From contig NZ_JASZYR010000010.1 in the NCBI RefSeq assembly GCF_030316855.1, forward strand, positions 146,107 to 210,106: 64,000 bases of DNA. The letters run 5' to 3'. How positions within the stretch are numbered: position 1 is the first letter of the stretch; every line of letters starts with the position of its first letter. Shown in pieces: positions 30,175 through 39,080 of the stretch. Made by a program: the position numbers and the translations under genes. The DNA is from Variovorax sp. J22P240. GTDB taxonomy: Bacteria; Pseudomonadota; Gammaproteobacteria; Burkholderiales; Burkholderiaceae_C. The notes under the pieces were generated by a model. It ran no database searches. It saw only the letters and a list, made by a program, of their open reading frames with translations, and was not told where the DNA came from.

Positions 30175-31701
30175 TCAGCGACGACCGCCACCGCCGCGCC
30201 CACCGCCTCCACCGCCTCCACCGCGCGCGCCGCCACCGCCACCGCCTCCACCCATGCGTGCGCCGCCGCCACCGCCACCCATGTGTGCTCCGCCACCTCC
30301 GCCAGGACTCGTGCGGGCACCGCCTCCGCCCATGTGCGCACCCCCGCCCCCGCCTCCGCCGCGGTTCTGCGCCATGGACTGGCGGCTCGCATCGCCGCGA
30401 CTTGCTTGCTGGCGGGCCTGCCCCCCGGCATCACCTGCGCCTCGCAGGGCGTTGTCGCCGCCGCCGCCATGCTGCGTCCGCTGCAGCCCCTGGTCGGCAC
30501 CGCCGCGTCCGCCCGGTCCTCCACGGTCGCCCGCTCCCCCGCGGTCCCCCGCTCCAGCGCGGGGACCGGCACGGTCGCCAGCGCGGTCCCCGACGCGGTC
30601 ACCCGCGCGGTCACCGCCTGGACCCGCTCGATCGCGGCCAGTGTCTCGGTCTGCCGCCTGCGCGCGGTCGCGTGTGCCCGGGTCGTTGCGCAGCTGGTCG
30701 CGGCCCTGGCCCGGGTCCATGCCGCGCTGCTGCAGTTGGGATTGAGCCTGCTGGCGCTGCGCGTCACGGGCTGCCGTGTCGCGTCCGCGAAAATCGTTGC
30801 GCTGGTTCGCGCCGGCGACATCCTTGCCGAACTGCTGCCGACTCGCTGAATCGCGGTACGGCACGCCGCGCCGGTTGGCCGCGTTGTGCTGGAAGTTCGT
30901 CTGGTTGGCACTGATCTGCCGGTTCGCGTTGACGCTGTTGTAGCGGTTGACGTTGACGTTGACGTTCCCGCCGCCCCAGTTGGTGTTGCCCCAGAGTGCG
31001 GCGGTGGCGGCCACGCCGACACCGAACGCGATGCCCGTCGCGAGCGCCGCGCCGGGGTAGTAGTAAGGCGCCGGCGGATAGTAGTAAGGCGCCGGCGGAT
31101 AGTAGTAAGGCGGATAGGCCGGATACGGCCACGCGCCGTACACGACGGTCGGGTTGTAGGCCGGCACGTACACCACCTCCGGATTCGCCGGCTCGATCTT
31201 GATGATCGTCTGCTGCGTCTGCGGCTCCTGCTCGACGATCACCTTCTGCTGCTCGGAGCTCTTGAGGCTGCCCGTCTTCTGCGCCTGGGCGCGCAAGCGC
31301 TGGGCCGCGTCGAGGGTGTCCTTGGACGAAGCCAGGAAGGCATCACCCAGGTTCTGCACCCAGTCGGGTTGATCGCCCATCATCTGCAGCACCTGCGGGA
31401 ACGCAACGAGCGACTGCACGCTCGGGTCCCAGGGCTGGTTCGCGACCATCTTCAGCGCCGCGTCGCCCTTCTGGTTCGGGTTGGCCTTCGACCATTTCGC
31501 CGCATCGGCGACATCTGCCGGATAGGTCGCGGCCATCAGCACCTGCGACAGCAGCGAGTCGGGGTACAGCGCGATCGGCGCCATCATCTGGTCGAGTTGC
31601 TCCCTGGAAAAGGTCGGCGCCTGCTGCGCGCTCGCAAGCGCCGAGAGGAACGCTGCGGCGAGCATCAGGGCACGCGCGAATCGAAAGGACAGGGCACGCA
31701 T
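30175..31701 (-). CDS. DUF3300 exported protein with a low-complexity Gly-rich tail
   Basis: This 508-aa protein has a signal peptide (about residues 1-25). The DUF3300 domain follows at about 30-230 (REQLDQMMAPIALYPDSLL, MAATYPADVADA, VVYVPAYNPTVVYGAW). A Tyr/Pro repeat (YYYPPAP) is followed by a Gly/Ala hydrophobic stretch and an Asn-rich stretch. From about residue 330 it has a long Arg/Asp/Gly region and finally Gly runs broken by His-Met. The tail is probably disordered or surface-exposed. GGAGG immediately precedes the ATG at 31701. The DUF2950 gene follows in the same direction. Confidence 0.88.
   Translation of the reverse strand: MRALSFRFARALMLAAAFLSALASAQQAPTFSREQLDQMMAPIALYPDSLLSQVLMAATYPADVADAAKWSKANPNQKGDAALKMVANQPWDPSVQSLVAFPQVLQMMGDQPDWVQNLGDAFLASSKDTLDAAQRLRAQAQKTGSLKSSEQQKVIVEQEPQTQQTIIKIEPANPEVVYVPAYNPTVVYGAWPYPAYPPYYYPPAPYYYPPAPYYYPGAALATGIAFGVGVAATAALWGNTNWGGGNVNVNVNRYNSVNANRQISANQTNFQHNAANRRGVPYRDSASRQQFGKDVAGANQRNDFRGRDTAARDAQRQQAQSQLQQRGMDPGQGRDQLRNDPGTRDRAQAADRDTGRDRAGPGGDRAGDRVGDRAGDRAGPRAGAGDRGGAGDRGGPGGRGGADQGLQRTQHGGGGDNALRGAGDAGGQARQQASRGDASRQSMAQNRGGGGGGGAHMGGGGARTSPGGGGGAHMGGGGGGARMGGGGGGGGARGGGGGGGGRGGGGRR
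31058..31114 (-). repeat. In-frame 21-bp tandem repeat encoding YYYPPAP
   Basis: Two and two-thirds copies of a 21-bp unit encode tandem YYYPPAP heptads in the DUF3300 protein. The unit is a multiple of three, so copy-number change would keep the frame. Confidence 0.85.
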
Positions 31702-31816
31702 ATCGCCTCCTTGCCGGGCGCCAAAGCAGCCCCGGACACCACGCAGCATAAGTGGCTGAACCGTCCACGGCTATTGCACCTAAGGGCAGCGGAAGATGAC
31801 CACACGGCAAGGAGGA

Positions 31817-32734
31817 TCAGTCCGCGAAATCCCCGAGCAGATCCTGGCTTTCCTCGTCGAATCCCGCTACCGGCTGCGCCTTCGCAAGCGCCATCCACAC
31901 GGCGAACGGCAGGCGCTGCAACGCACGATGCACGGCCGACCGCGCCACGACAAGCCGGCCTTCCTGCGCGATCAGCACGCCGCATGCGGACGGGATCTCG
32001 TCGGGCTCGCCGATGGGTCGCCCCTTCGCGTCGCAGCCCAGCACGTACCAGCATTCGCCGCCCAGATCGAGGTAGGCGGCGCGCTTGTCGGGTTTGCGCA
32101 GGTCGCTCAACAGGTCGGCGCGGTTGACCTTGACCTCGTGGACGATCGGCTGCGCGTACGCCTCGACGCTGGTATTGCGGATGGAAAACACGTCGGGCCG
32201 CGCGATGCACCAGCGTGGCTTGCCGCCCTCCTCCACTTCAGGCAGGCGCGCACGCAGGCTGAGCCCGCGCCAGGCCACTCGGCCGGCACGTGTCATCTCG
32301 CGGGCGACCTGCTCCACGAGCGCTTCGTGCCTCGATGTCACGGCCCGGTTGACGACGAGGCTGGTCGCAATGCGCGCGATGCCGGCATCGGTCACGCGCA
32401 GCGTTTCGTGGCCGTGCGTGGTTCGCACCCGCTCCAGCAGGCCGGCGGCCAGCAGGTCGACCTCGATGGCGTCGCAGCAAGGCCAGCCGGCCGATCGATA
32501 GACCTCGCGCAGCCGTCGCGCATGCACACGGCCCAGCGCCACCGCGCCCGGAGGCGGATCGGCGACGGGCGGCGGCGCGCCGGGCTCGACGAACGGTGGG
32601 TCCGCAGGCGGCGGGTCCACCACGGGCGCGGGCGGCGGCGTGACCGGAGGCGGTGGCGTCGGCAGATCGGGCGCCGGTGGCGGCGGGCCGATGGGCGCGT
32701 CGGCGCCGGCGCGCAGCGAAGCAAGTGCAGTCAT
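31817..32734 (-). CDS. MmcB-like PD-(D/E)XK-fold protein with Pro-rich N terminus
   Basis: This protein is 305 aa. Residues 1-65 are extremely Pro-rich (runs of PPPP and PPPAP). A winged-helix-like part follows (VHARRLREVYRSAG, then LLAAGLLERVRTT). The C-terminal half has RPDVFSI and IVHEVKVNRADLLSDLRKP, then YLDLGGECWYVLG. The D and ExK residues with this spacing match a PD-(D/E)XK nuclease core, and the EVKVxRADxxxD segment recalls the MmcB DNA repair family. It may be a DNA-damage or mismatch-linked nuclease. Nuclease activity is inferred from the motif only. The gene stands alone. Confidence 0.7.
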   Translation of the reverse strand: MTALASLRAGADAPIGPPPPAPDLPTPPPPVTPPPAPVVDPPPADPPFVEPGAPPPVADPPPGAVALGRVHARRLREVYRSAGWPCCDAIEVDLLAAGLLERVRTTHGHETLRVTDAGIARIATSLVVNRAVTSRHEALVEQVAREMTRAGRVAWRGLSLRARLPEVEEGGKPRWCIARPDVFSIRNTSVEAYAQPIVHEVKVNRADLLSDLRKPDKRAAYLDLGGECWYVLGCDAKGRPIGEPDEIPSACGVLIAQEGRLVVARSAVHRALQRLPFAVWMALAKAQPVAGFDEESQDLLGDFAD

Positions 32735-32831
32735 CGCGCTAGGTTAGCGAAAAGCGGAGCGGGCGAGATCCTGCCGCGTGTATCCACACGTTTTCTCACT
32801 ACACTGCGCCGCATTCGAATCCAGCAGCGCC

Positions 32832-33974
32832 ATGACTACTTTCTCCTCCGCGGTGCAAGCCGACTTCCTCATCATCGGCGGCGGCATTGCCGGCGCTTCC
32901 GTCGCTTACTGGCTGGCGCCGCATGGCCGCATCGTCATGCTGGAGCGCGAGGCGCAACCCGGCTACCACTCGACCGGACGCTCGGCGGCGCTCTTCATGG
33001 AGAGCTACGGCACGCCGCAGGTGCGCGCACTCACGATGGCGAGCCGGGCGTTTCTGCAGCATCCGCCTGCAGGCTTCGCCGAACATCCTTTGCTCACGCC
33101 ACGCGGCGCGATGATGGTCGCGGGCCCGGGGCAATCCGCCCAGCTTGAAGAACATTGGCGAGTGCTGCACGCGATGGCACCCGACGCGCGGCGACTGAGC
33201 AGCGAAGAAGCCTGCGCCATCGTCCCGGCGCTGCGACCGGAACGCCTCATCGGTGCCGTGTACGAGCCCGACGCGGCCGACATGGATGTACATGCCATCC
33301 ACCAGGGCTATCTGCGCGGCATGCGACAGGCGGGCGGCAAGCTGGCGTGCGACGCCGAAGTAACGGCCATGGAGCGCGTGCAGGACCGATGGCGCGTGCA
33401 TGCAGGCGGCGCGGTGTACGAAGCACCGGTCGTGCTCAACGCCGCCGGCGCGTGGGTCGACATCATCGCGCGGCTGGCCGGCGTGCGGCCACTGGGCATC
33501 GAACCGTGCCGCCGCTCCGCCTTCATCTTCGCGCCGCCCGAGAACATGGACATTGCCAGGTGGCCCCTGGTGCATGACGCCGACGAGGAGTGGTACATCA
33601 AGCCGGATGCAGGAATGCTGCTCGGCTCGCCCGCCAACGCCGACCCGGTGGAACCGCAGGACGTGCAGCCCGAGGAAATGGACATCGCCATGGCGATCCA
33701 TCGCATCGAAGAGGCGACCACGCTGGCGATCCGCAGGCCGACGCGAACATGGGCGGGGCTGCGCTCCTTCGTGGCCGACGGTGATCTGGTCGGCGGTTTC
33801 GACGACGAGGCGCCGGGCTTCTTCTGGATTGCGGCTCAGGGCGGCTACGGCATCCAGACCTCGGCCGCGATGGGCGAGACCTGCGCTGCCCTGGCGCGCG
33901 GACTGACCGTCCCTGCGCACCCGGCGTCCTTCGGGATCACGCCGGAGATGCTGGGGCCGGCTCGCCTTCGGTAG
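32832..33974 (+). CDS. FAD-dependent D-amino-acid dehydrogenase, DauA-like
   Basis: This 380-aa protein of the DAO family has the FAD motif GGGIAGASVAYW at 16-27. Many stretches match Pseudomonas D-arginine dehydrogenase as I remember it: LEREAQPGYHSTGRSAA, YGTPQVRAL, RRSAFIFAPP, KPDAGMLLGSPANADPVE and WAGLRSFVADGDLV. The residue matching the substrate-binding Glu87 of that enzyme is Ala here (about residue 93). The positions matching His48 and Thr50 are Leu and Met. It therefore probably oxidises another D-amino acid to the 2-oxo acid. A LysR gene is convergent just downstream, with an 11-bp gap. The symbol is withheld because of these changes. Confidence 0.85.
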   Translation: MTTFSSAVQADFLIIGGGIAGASVAYWLAPHGRIVMLEREAQPGYHSTGRSAALFMESYGTPQVRALTMASRAFLQHPPAGFAEHPLLTPRGAMMVAGPGQSAQLEEHWRVLHAMAPDARRLSSEEACAIVPALRPERLIGAVYEPDAADMDVHAIHQGYLRGMRQAGGKLACDAEVTAMERVQDRWRVHAGGAVYEAPVVLNAAGAWVDIIARLAGVRPLGIEPCRRSAFIFAPPENMDIARWPLVHDADEEWYIKPDAGMLLGSPANADPVEPQDVQPEEMDIAMAIHRIEEATTLAIRRPTRTWAGLRSFVADGDLVGGFDDEAPGFFWIAAQGGYGIQTSAAMGETCAALARGLTVPAHPASFGITPEMLGPARLR

Positions 33975-33985
33975 TACGTACCGTC

Positions 33986-34864
33986 TCAGGCCCACGCCTC
34001 GAGCACCGCGGCGCGCACGGCATCCACCGCCGGCGCACGCCTGTCGTCCGCAGACGCCACCCAGCACAGCCAGGTGTGCGAGCGCCAGCCTGGCCAGATC
34101 GCGAGTTCGCCTTTGCGTTCGGCTTGCTCGGCCTGGTCGAGCCGCAGCAAGCCCGCGCCCAAGCCACTGGCGACCATCGCGCGCAGCGCGCTCTCGCTGT
34201 CGGCAGTCATCGCGGGTCGATACTCGCGGCCGATGCTGTTGAACAGGCCGTCGAGATGCGCGCGCAGGATGCATGAGGGCGGCGTGCCCACCCAGGGCAG
34301 GTTGGTCAGCGTCTCGAGGCTCATCGTTGGATTCGAGCGCGCGAGCGAGGTCGGCAGCGTCACCACCAGATCGACCGCACCAAGGCGCTGCACCGCGAGG
34401 CCGTCGATCTCTTCGCCATCGCTCAGCGCGTAGGCACAGTCCAGATCTCCTCGCCGCACGCCCTCGAGCGTCTGATGCGACAAGCCCTGCTGCAATTGCA
34501 GCGTCACGTGCGGATGACGCTCGGCCAGCTTGACCAGCACATCCCCCAGCCGCAACGCGACCGGGTCGACCACGGTGCCGAAGCGAACCACACCCTGCGC
34601 CGCACCACGGATCTGCTCGGCGGCCGATCGCATGCGCGTCGCCGAAGCCAGCGTGCGCTCTGCATCCTCGAGCAGGCTGAGGCCAGCATCCGTCGGCGTC
34701 ATGCCCCGCGGCGTCCGGTCGAACAGCTTGACGCCGAGCTCATCCTCCAGCGCCTTGAGCTGCGCGCTTACGGCTGGCGCGCTGGTGAAGACGCGTTCGG
34801 CCGCACGCGTGAGGCTGCCCTCCCTGGCGATCGCGACGAAGGTCTTGAGTTGGTAAAGCTCCAT
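33986..34864 (-). CDS. LysR-family transcriptional regulator
   Basis: This 292-aa protein has the N-terminal LysR helix-turn-helix at residues 1-60 (MELYQLKTFVAIAREGSL, then APAVSAQLKALEDELG) and a periplasmic-binding-like effector domain after residue 90. The start at 34864 follows the family; the longer ORF start adds 21 unrelated residues. It is divergent from the EamA permease gene with a 134-bp gap and convergent with the D-amino-acid dehydrogenase gene. The permease is the more likely direct target. The inducer is unknown. Confidence 0.93.
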   Translation of the reverse strand: MELYQLKTFVAIAREGSLTRAAERVFTSAPAVSAQLKALEDELGVKLFDRTPRGMTPTDAGLSLLEDAERTLASATRMRSAAEQIRGAAQGVVRFGTVVDPVALRLGDVLVKLAERHPHVTLQLQQGLSHQTLEGVRRGDLDCAYALSDGEEIDGLAVQRLGAVDLVVTLPTSLARSNPTMSLETLTNLPWVGTPPSCILRAHLDGLFNSIGREYRPAMTADSESALRAMVASGLGAGLLRLDQAEQAERKGELAIWPGWRSHTWLCWVASADDRRAPAVDAVRAAVLEAWA

Positions 34865-34998
34865 GCCGCGAATTGTGAGCGCGATGGTCGCATCGGGCCA
34901 TTCGCAAAAGCCGAAAGCCCCGTCCAAAGAAACGAATGGTCAACGAGCGACCTGGCGCCGATGCTTCTGCCCATCGATTCCACATTGCAGGCACCTCA

Positions 34999-35982
34999 AT
35001 GATCACCATCCATCCACGCTCACTCGGCATCGCCGCGCTGCTGCTCGCCACCTCCGCATGGGGAGGCATGTTCCTCGTCAGCAAAGGGGTTCTTCACCAC
35101 GTCGACCCGGTTTGGTTGACGCTGATCCGCTACACCTTCTCCGTCATCCTTTTCGTCGCATTGATCGCGCCGCGCGGCATGGCGCCGTGGCGCAAGCTTC
35201 GCGCCCATGCGCTGCCGCTCGCGGTGCGAGGGGTGGCAGGCTACGGCGTGTTCAGCGTGATGCTGCTGACTGGCCTCGCGCACTCCGTGCCGTCGCATGG
35301 CGCGATCATCATGGCCACCACGCCCATGACGACGCAGTTGCTGCGTTGGGCACTCGACGGCGTGCGGCCCGCCCGCTCGACGCTGCTCACCAGCCTGCTC
35401 GCGCTGGTCGGCGTGGTCATCGTCTCAGGTGCGCTGTCGCCGCACAACGCTCACGGCGAGACATCGACCGCATGGGGTGATGCAGTGGCCTTTGCAGGCA
35501 CGCTGGGCTGGGTCTGGTACACCCGCGGCGCCGCGCAGTTCGCGGACAGGCTCGACGTCATCGAATACAGCGCATTGACCGTCGTTGCGTCATGGCCCCT
35601 GCTTGCGATCGGCGCCGCGTTGGCGACCGTCCTGGGTGCAGCGGACATCCCCAGCGGCGACGGCCTGCTGCTGTCATGGCACGGCCTGGTCTACGTGGGT
35701 CTCGTGTCGTCCGCCATCGCCGTACTGGCCTTCAACTATGGCGTGCGTTCGTTGGGCACGATCACCGGCACGGCCTTCCTGAACTTCATTCCGGTCTCGG
35801 CGCTGCTGATGAGCGTCGCGTCGGGCAAGCTCCCTTCGGGCAATGAACTGCTGGGGATGGCGATGGTGGTCGGCGCCCTGTTGATCCACACCGTGAGCAG
35901 TCGGACGCAGGCCAAGGCGCCTGTGCGCGTGGTTCAGCCGGCCCGTCACAGGAAGACCGGCGTTTGCACGGCCTCGTCCTGA
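34999..35982 (+). CDS. EamA/DMT-family permease
   Basis: This 327-aa protein has about ten hydrophobic segments in two EamA repeats. The first opens with LLLATSAWGGMFLVSKGVLH, and the second starts around GDAVAFAGTLGWVWYTRGAAQF and ends with the conserved NFIPVSALLMSV region. DMT permeases move small metabolites or amino acids, mostly outward. The gene is divergent from a LysR regulator, a typical arrangement for a regulated exporter. Twenty-one upstream in-frame codons are left out because the hydrophobic domain starts after the ATG at 34999. Confidence 0.88.
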   Translation: MITIHPRSLGIAALLLATSAWGGMFLVSKGVLHHVDPVWLTLIRYTFSVILFVALIAPRGMAPWRKLRAHALPLAVRGVAGYGVFSVMLLTGLAHSVPSHGAIIMATTPMTTQLLRWALDGVRPARSTLLTSLLALVGVVIVSGALSPHNAHGETSTAWGDAVAFAGTLGWVWYTRGAAQFADRLDVIEYSALTVVASWPLLAIGAALATVLGAADIPSGDGLLLSWHGLVYVGLVSSAIAVLAFNYGVRSLGTITGTAFLNFIPVSALLMSVASGKLPSGNELLGMAMVVGALLIHTVSSRTQAKAPVRVVQPARHRKTGVCTASS

Positions 35983-35989
35983 TCGATAG

Positions 35990-36178
35990 CTAGAAAAAAC
36001 CCAGGCCGGCCGCCATCATCAACGCGAGGCCGGCCGAAACGCTGGCCCAGTGCACCATATTCGCGAAGAGATCCCAGTCGCTGTACCGGTCCTCCGCGCC
36101 TTGCACGAAGAACTCGGCGATAGGGTCGCCGCCCTCGCTGCCGCCATCGATGTTCGGACCTTGAAGATTCGGAGTCAT
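35990..36178 (-). CDS. Small single-span membrane protein, hypothetical
   Basis: This is a 62-aa protein with an acidic, Gly-rich N-terminal half (NIDGGSEGGDPIAEFFV) and one hydrophobic segment at the C terminus (WASVSAGLALMMAAGLGFF). GAGG lies 8 bases before the ATG at 36178, which supports real translation. An ATG six codons earlier is possible. I do not recognise it. It is convergent with the EamA gene. Confidence 0.55.
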   Translation of the reverse strand: MTPNLQGPNIDGGSEGGDPIAEFFVQGAEDRYSDWDLFANMVHWASVSAGLALMMAAGLGFF

Positions 36179-36367
36179 GAATGCCACCTCGTGCATCGAT
36201 GCTAGGGGGAAGCCGCTGTCGGTTCGATGAAAACGGCGGGCGGCATTGATGCCGCGGGCACATCAATGTCAAAGTCCTTGCCCACTTTTCGCGTGAGCGG
36301 GTATCGTCTTTTGTCAGGGAGCGCATCTTCGAAGCCGATTCGGCAACCTTCGTGCCGGGTTCATCCA

Positions 36368-37138
36368 ATGCTCTCCTACACCGTCGCCGCTCTCGTTTTC
36401 GTTCTGACCCTGAGCGGGTTCTGGCTGGGCGTTCGCCTGTCGACGCTGCTGCCGGAGCACCACCTTGTGAGCGATGCACGCGATTCCGCAAAGGTCGGCA
36501 TCGGAATGCTGGCCACACTACTCGCGTTGGTGCTGGGTCTCATGATCACCTCCGCGAAGCGATCATTCGATGAACGCGAGGCAGAGCTGATTCAGCTCTC
36601 TACGTCGATCGTGCTGCTGGATCGCGCTCTCGTGGGGTTCGGGGAAGAGACTCGCCCCGCTCGCGACCAGTTGCATGGCATCCTGAACCGGATCGTCGAG
36701 CTCACCGAGCGACAGCGCCACAAGGAGCGACGCCTGGAGGATGCCAAGTACTCCGCAGACCTGCGCGCGATCACGCGGCTTCAACAGACCATTCTCTCCA
36801 TGTTGCCGCGCAATGATTCCCAAAAGTGGTACCAGTCGCGCGCCATGCACTTGTCCTCCGATATCGCGCAGAGCCGCGTACTGACCGCGGAGCGCGAGGA
36901 CAGTTCGGTGCCCGCTGCCCTGCTGGTGATCGTGTGCGGATGGGTGGTGGCCATCTACGTCGGGCTGGGCGCGTTCATGGTCATCAATAGAAGTGTGAAC
37001 GTCGCCTTGGCCATCTGTGCGCTGGCCTTCGCCTGTTCGATCTTCATCATCCTCGAACTGGACACGCCTTTTTCCGGCGTCGTGGGGGTCTCGAACAAAG
37101 CCGTGCTTCGCGCCCAGGCGGAGTTGGCGACCAACTGA
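36368..37138 (+). CDS. DUF4239/bestrophin-like membrane protein
   Basis: This 256-aa protein has two hydrophobic segments near the N terminus (5-24 and about 43-62) and two near the C terminus, with a long soluble helical part between them. The sequence GMLATLLALVLGLMITSAK followed by SFDEREAELIQLSTSIVLLDRAL is the DUF4239 hallmark. From memory this family resembles bestrophin channels, but activity is unproven. The ATG at 36368 starts directly before TM1. The gene stands alone between the small membrane protein and panB. Confidence 0.8.
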   Translation: MLSYTVAALVFVLTLSGFWLGVRLSTLLPEHHLVSDARDSAKVGIGMLATLLALVLGLMITSAKRSFDEREAELIQLSTSIVLLDRALVGFGEETRPARDQLHGILNRIVELTERQRHKERRLEDAKYSADLRAITRLQQTILSMLPRNDSQKWYQSRAMHLSSDIAQSRVLTAEREDSSVPAALLVIVCGWVVAIYVGLGAFMVINRSVNVALAICALAFACSIFIILELDTPFSGVVGVSNKAVLRAQAELATN

Positions 37139-37283
37139 CCGCATGCGGCCGAGTCAAAACGCCGCCGTCCATTTGGACGATGCTACAGTCCGCGCGCTTC
37201 CCTCCGCCATGGTCGTTTTCAGATGATCCAAGGCGGCATCCGAGCCGTGTCGATCAGCCGGCATTTCACTTCGAGCCATCAAC

Positions 37284-38168
37284 ATGTCAACCATCACCGC
37301 CAGGGAATCGGCAAGTCCCTATGGCACGTTGCCACCCGCTTCGCCGCCATCCCTGCGCAAACCCTTGAGCCTGCCGCGCCTGGCAGACATGCATGCGCGC
37401 GGCGAGAAAATCACGATGCTGACCGCCTACGACGCCACCTTTGCCGCGATGGCGGATGCTGCAGGCGTTGAATGCCTGCTCGTGGGCGATTCGCTCGGCA
37501 TGGTCTGCCAGGGACTGCACAGCACAGTCGGCGTCACGCTTGAAAGCATGCGCTATCACACCGAAAGCGTGTCGCGCGGATTGCGCCGCGTGCAAGGCAC
37601 CGCCTGGCTCGTTGCCGACCTGCCCTTCGGCAGCTACCAGGAGTCGCGTGAACAGGCCCTGCGCAGTGCCACGGTGCTGATGCAGGCCGGCGCCCACATG
37701 GTGAAGCTCGAAGGTGGCGGTTGGACTGCCGACACCGTGCGCTTCCTGGTGGAGCGCGGCCTTCCGGTGTGCGCGCACCTCGGCCTCACGCCGCAGACGG
37801 TGCATGCGCTGGGCGGCTATCGCGTGCAAGGCAAGGACATCGAGGCTGCCGCACTTCTGCGCCGGCACGCGCTCGAACTGCAGGACGCAGGTGCGGCGAT
37901 GCTGGTGCTGGAAATGGTGCCCGCGTCGCTCGCCGCCACGCTCACGCAAGAACTTGCACGATGCGCGACCATCGGGATCGGTGCCGGGCACGCAACGGCA
38001 GGCCAGGTGCTCGTGCTGCACGACATGCTGGGCATCAACCTCGGCAAGATGCCGAAGTTCGTGCGCAACTTCATGGCAGAAAGCGGCGGCATTGCACAGG
38101 CGATGCAAGCCTACGTGCGCGCCGTGAAAGACGGCACCTTTCCGGACGACGCGCTGCACGCGTGGTAG
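37284..38168 (+). CDS. panB: 3-methyl-2-oxobutanoate hydroxymethyltransferase
   Basis: This 294-aa protein makes ketopantoate from 2-oxoisovalerate and methylene-tetrahydrofolate. The family order is clear: KITMLTAYDATFAAMAD, the metal-binding Asp in LLVGDSLGMV, MVKLEGG, PVCAHLGLTPQ, GYRVQGK and the catalytic Glu in MLVLEMVP. Length is slightly above the usual 264 because of about 30 extra N-terminal residues before LSLPRLADM. A later start is possible, but the ATG at 37284 keeps the frame open. panC follows 51 bp downstream, forming a pantothenate pair. Confidence 0.95.
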   Translation: MSTITARESASPYGTLPPASPPSLRKPLSLPRLADMHARGEKITMLTAYDATFAAMADAAGVECLLVGDSLGMVCQGLHSTVGVTLESMRYHTESVSRGLRRVQGTAWLVADLPFGSYQESREQALRSATVLMQAGAHMVKLEGGGWTADTVRFLVERGLPVCAHLGLTPQTVHALGGYRVQGKDIEAAALLRRHALELQDAGAAMLVLEMVPASLAATLTQELARCATIGIGAGHATAGQVLVLHDMLGINLGKMPKFVRNFMAESGGIAQAMQAYVRAVKDGTFPDDALHAW

Positions 38169-38219
38169 CGGGCCCTCGCTGCCTCCCTTCGCTCCCTTTC
38201 GACGATCACGGTCCATCCC

Positions 38220-39056
38220 ATGTACATCGCACGCACCATCCCCGAATTGCGCGAACACCTTGGCGCCTCTCACCGCCCCGCCTTCGTTCCCACGATGGGC
38301 AATCTGCATGACGGCCACCTCGACCTCGTGCGCCGGGCCAAGCCGCTGGGTGACGTCACGGTGGCCAGCATCTTCGTCAATCGCCTTCAGTTCCTGCCGC
38401 ACGAGGATTTCGACACCTACCCGCGCACCTGGGACAGCGATTGCGAGAAGCTGCGCGCAGCCGGCTGCGATGTGCTGTTCGCGCCCGACGAAAAGGCGCT
38501 GTACCCCGAACCGCAGACCTGCAAGGTGCACCCCGACCCTGTGCTGGCCGACATCCTCGAAGGCCATTTCCGCCCCGGCTTCTTCGTCGGGGTCTGCACC
38601 GTGGTGATGAAGCTCTTCTCGTGCGTGCAACCGGCCACAGCCATGTTCGGCAAGAAGGACTACCAGCAGCTCATGATCATCCGGCACATGGTTCGCCAGT
38701 TCGCGCTGCCGATCGAGATCGTGGGCGTCGAGACGCTGCGCGCCGCAGATGGCCTTGCGCTGTCTTCGCGCAACGGCTACCTGAGCGAGCCGGAGCGGGC
38801 GGAGGCGGTGCAGCTTTCGAAGGCGCTTCAGGGCATGGCCGAGGCGGTGCGCTCGGACGAGCACGATTTCGAGGCCGTCGAGACGCGTGCGATGGACGCC
38901 CTTCGGGCGCGCGGCTGGCAACCCGACTACCTGGTGCTGCGGCGACGATCCGACCTGCAAGCACCTTCGCCCGGCGACCCGCTCGTTGCGCTCGCCGCGG
39001 CCCGCCTGGGCGCGACGAGGCTGATCGACAACCTCGAAATCGACGCGCAGACCTGA
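38220..39056 (+). CDS. panC: Pantoate-beta-alanine ligase (pantothenate synthetase)
   Basis: This 278-aa protein joins pantoate to beta-alanine with ATP. The HIGH-like motif is MGNLHDGHLDLV at 25-36, preceded by FVPT. FGKKDYQQL and the KMSKS-like LALSSRNGYLS near residue 180 follow. Length matches the family (about 280). The gene is downstream of panB on the same strand. The nadA gene converges on it with a 24-bp gap. Confidence 0.96.
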   Translation: MYIARTIPELREHLGASHRPAFVPTMGNLHDGHLDLVRRAKPLGDVTVASIFVNRLQFLPHEDFDTYPRTWDSDCEKLRAAGCDVLFAPDEKALYPEPQTCKVHPDPVLADILEGHFRPGFFVGVCTVVMKLFSCVQPATAMFGKKDYQQLMIIRHMVRQFALPIEIVGVETLRAADGLALSSRNGYLSEPERAEAVQLSKALQGMAEAVRSDEHDFEAVETRAMDALRARGWQPDYLVLRRRSDLQAPSPGDPLVALAAARLGATRLIDNLEIDAQT

Positions 39057-39080
39057 TCGGCGCCCGGCATCGCCGGAGCT

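Noticed and set aside
30103..30914. Plus-strand Pro/Ala-rich ORFs opposite the Gly-rich tail of the DUF3300 gene.
   Set aside because: Gly codons read backward give Pro runs. No independent evidence of coding.
32777..32794. CGTGT-ATCC-ACACG followed by TTTT, looking like a small terminator on the plus strand.
   Set aside because: No plus-strand gene ends upstream of it, and the 5-bp stem is weak.
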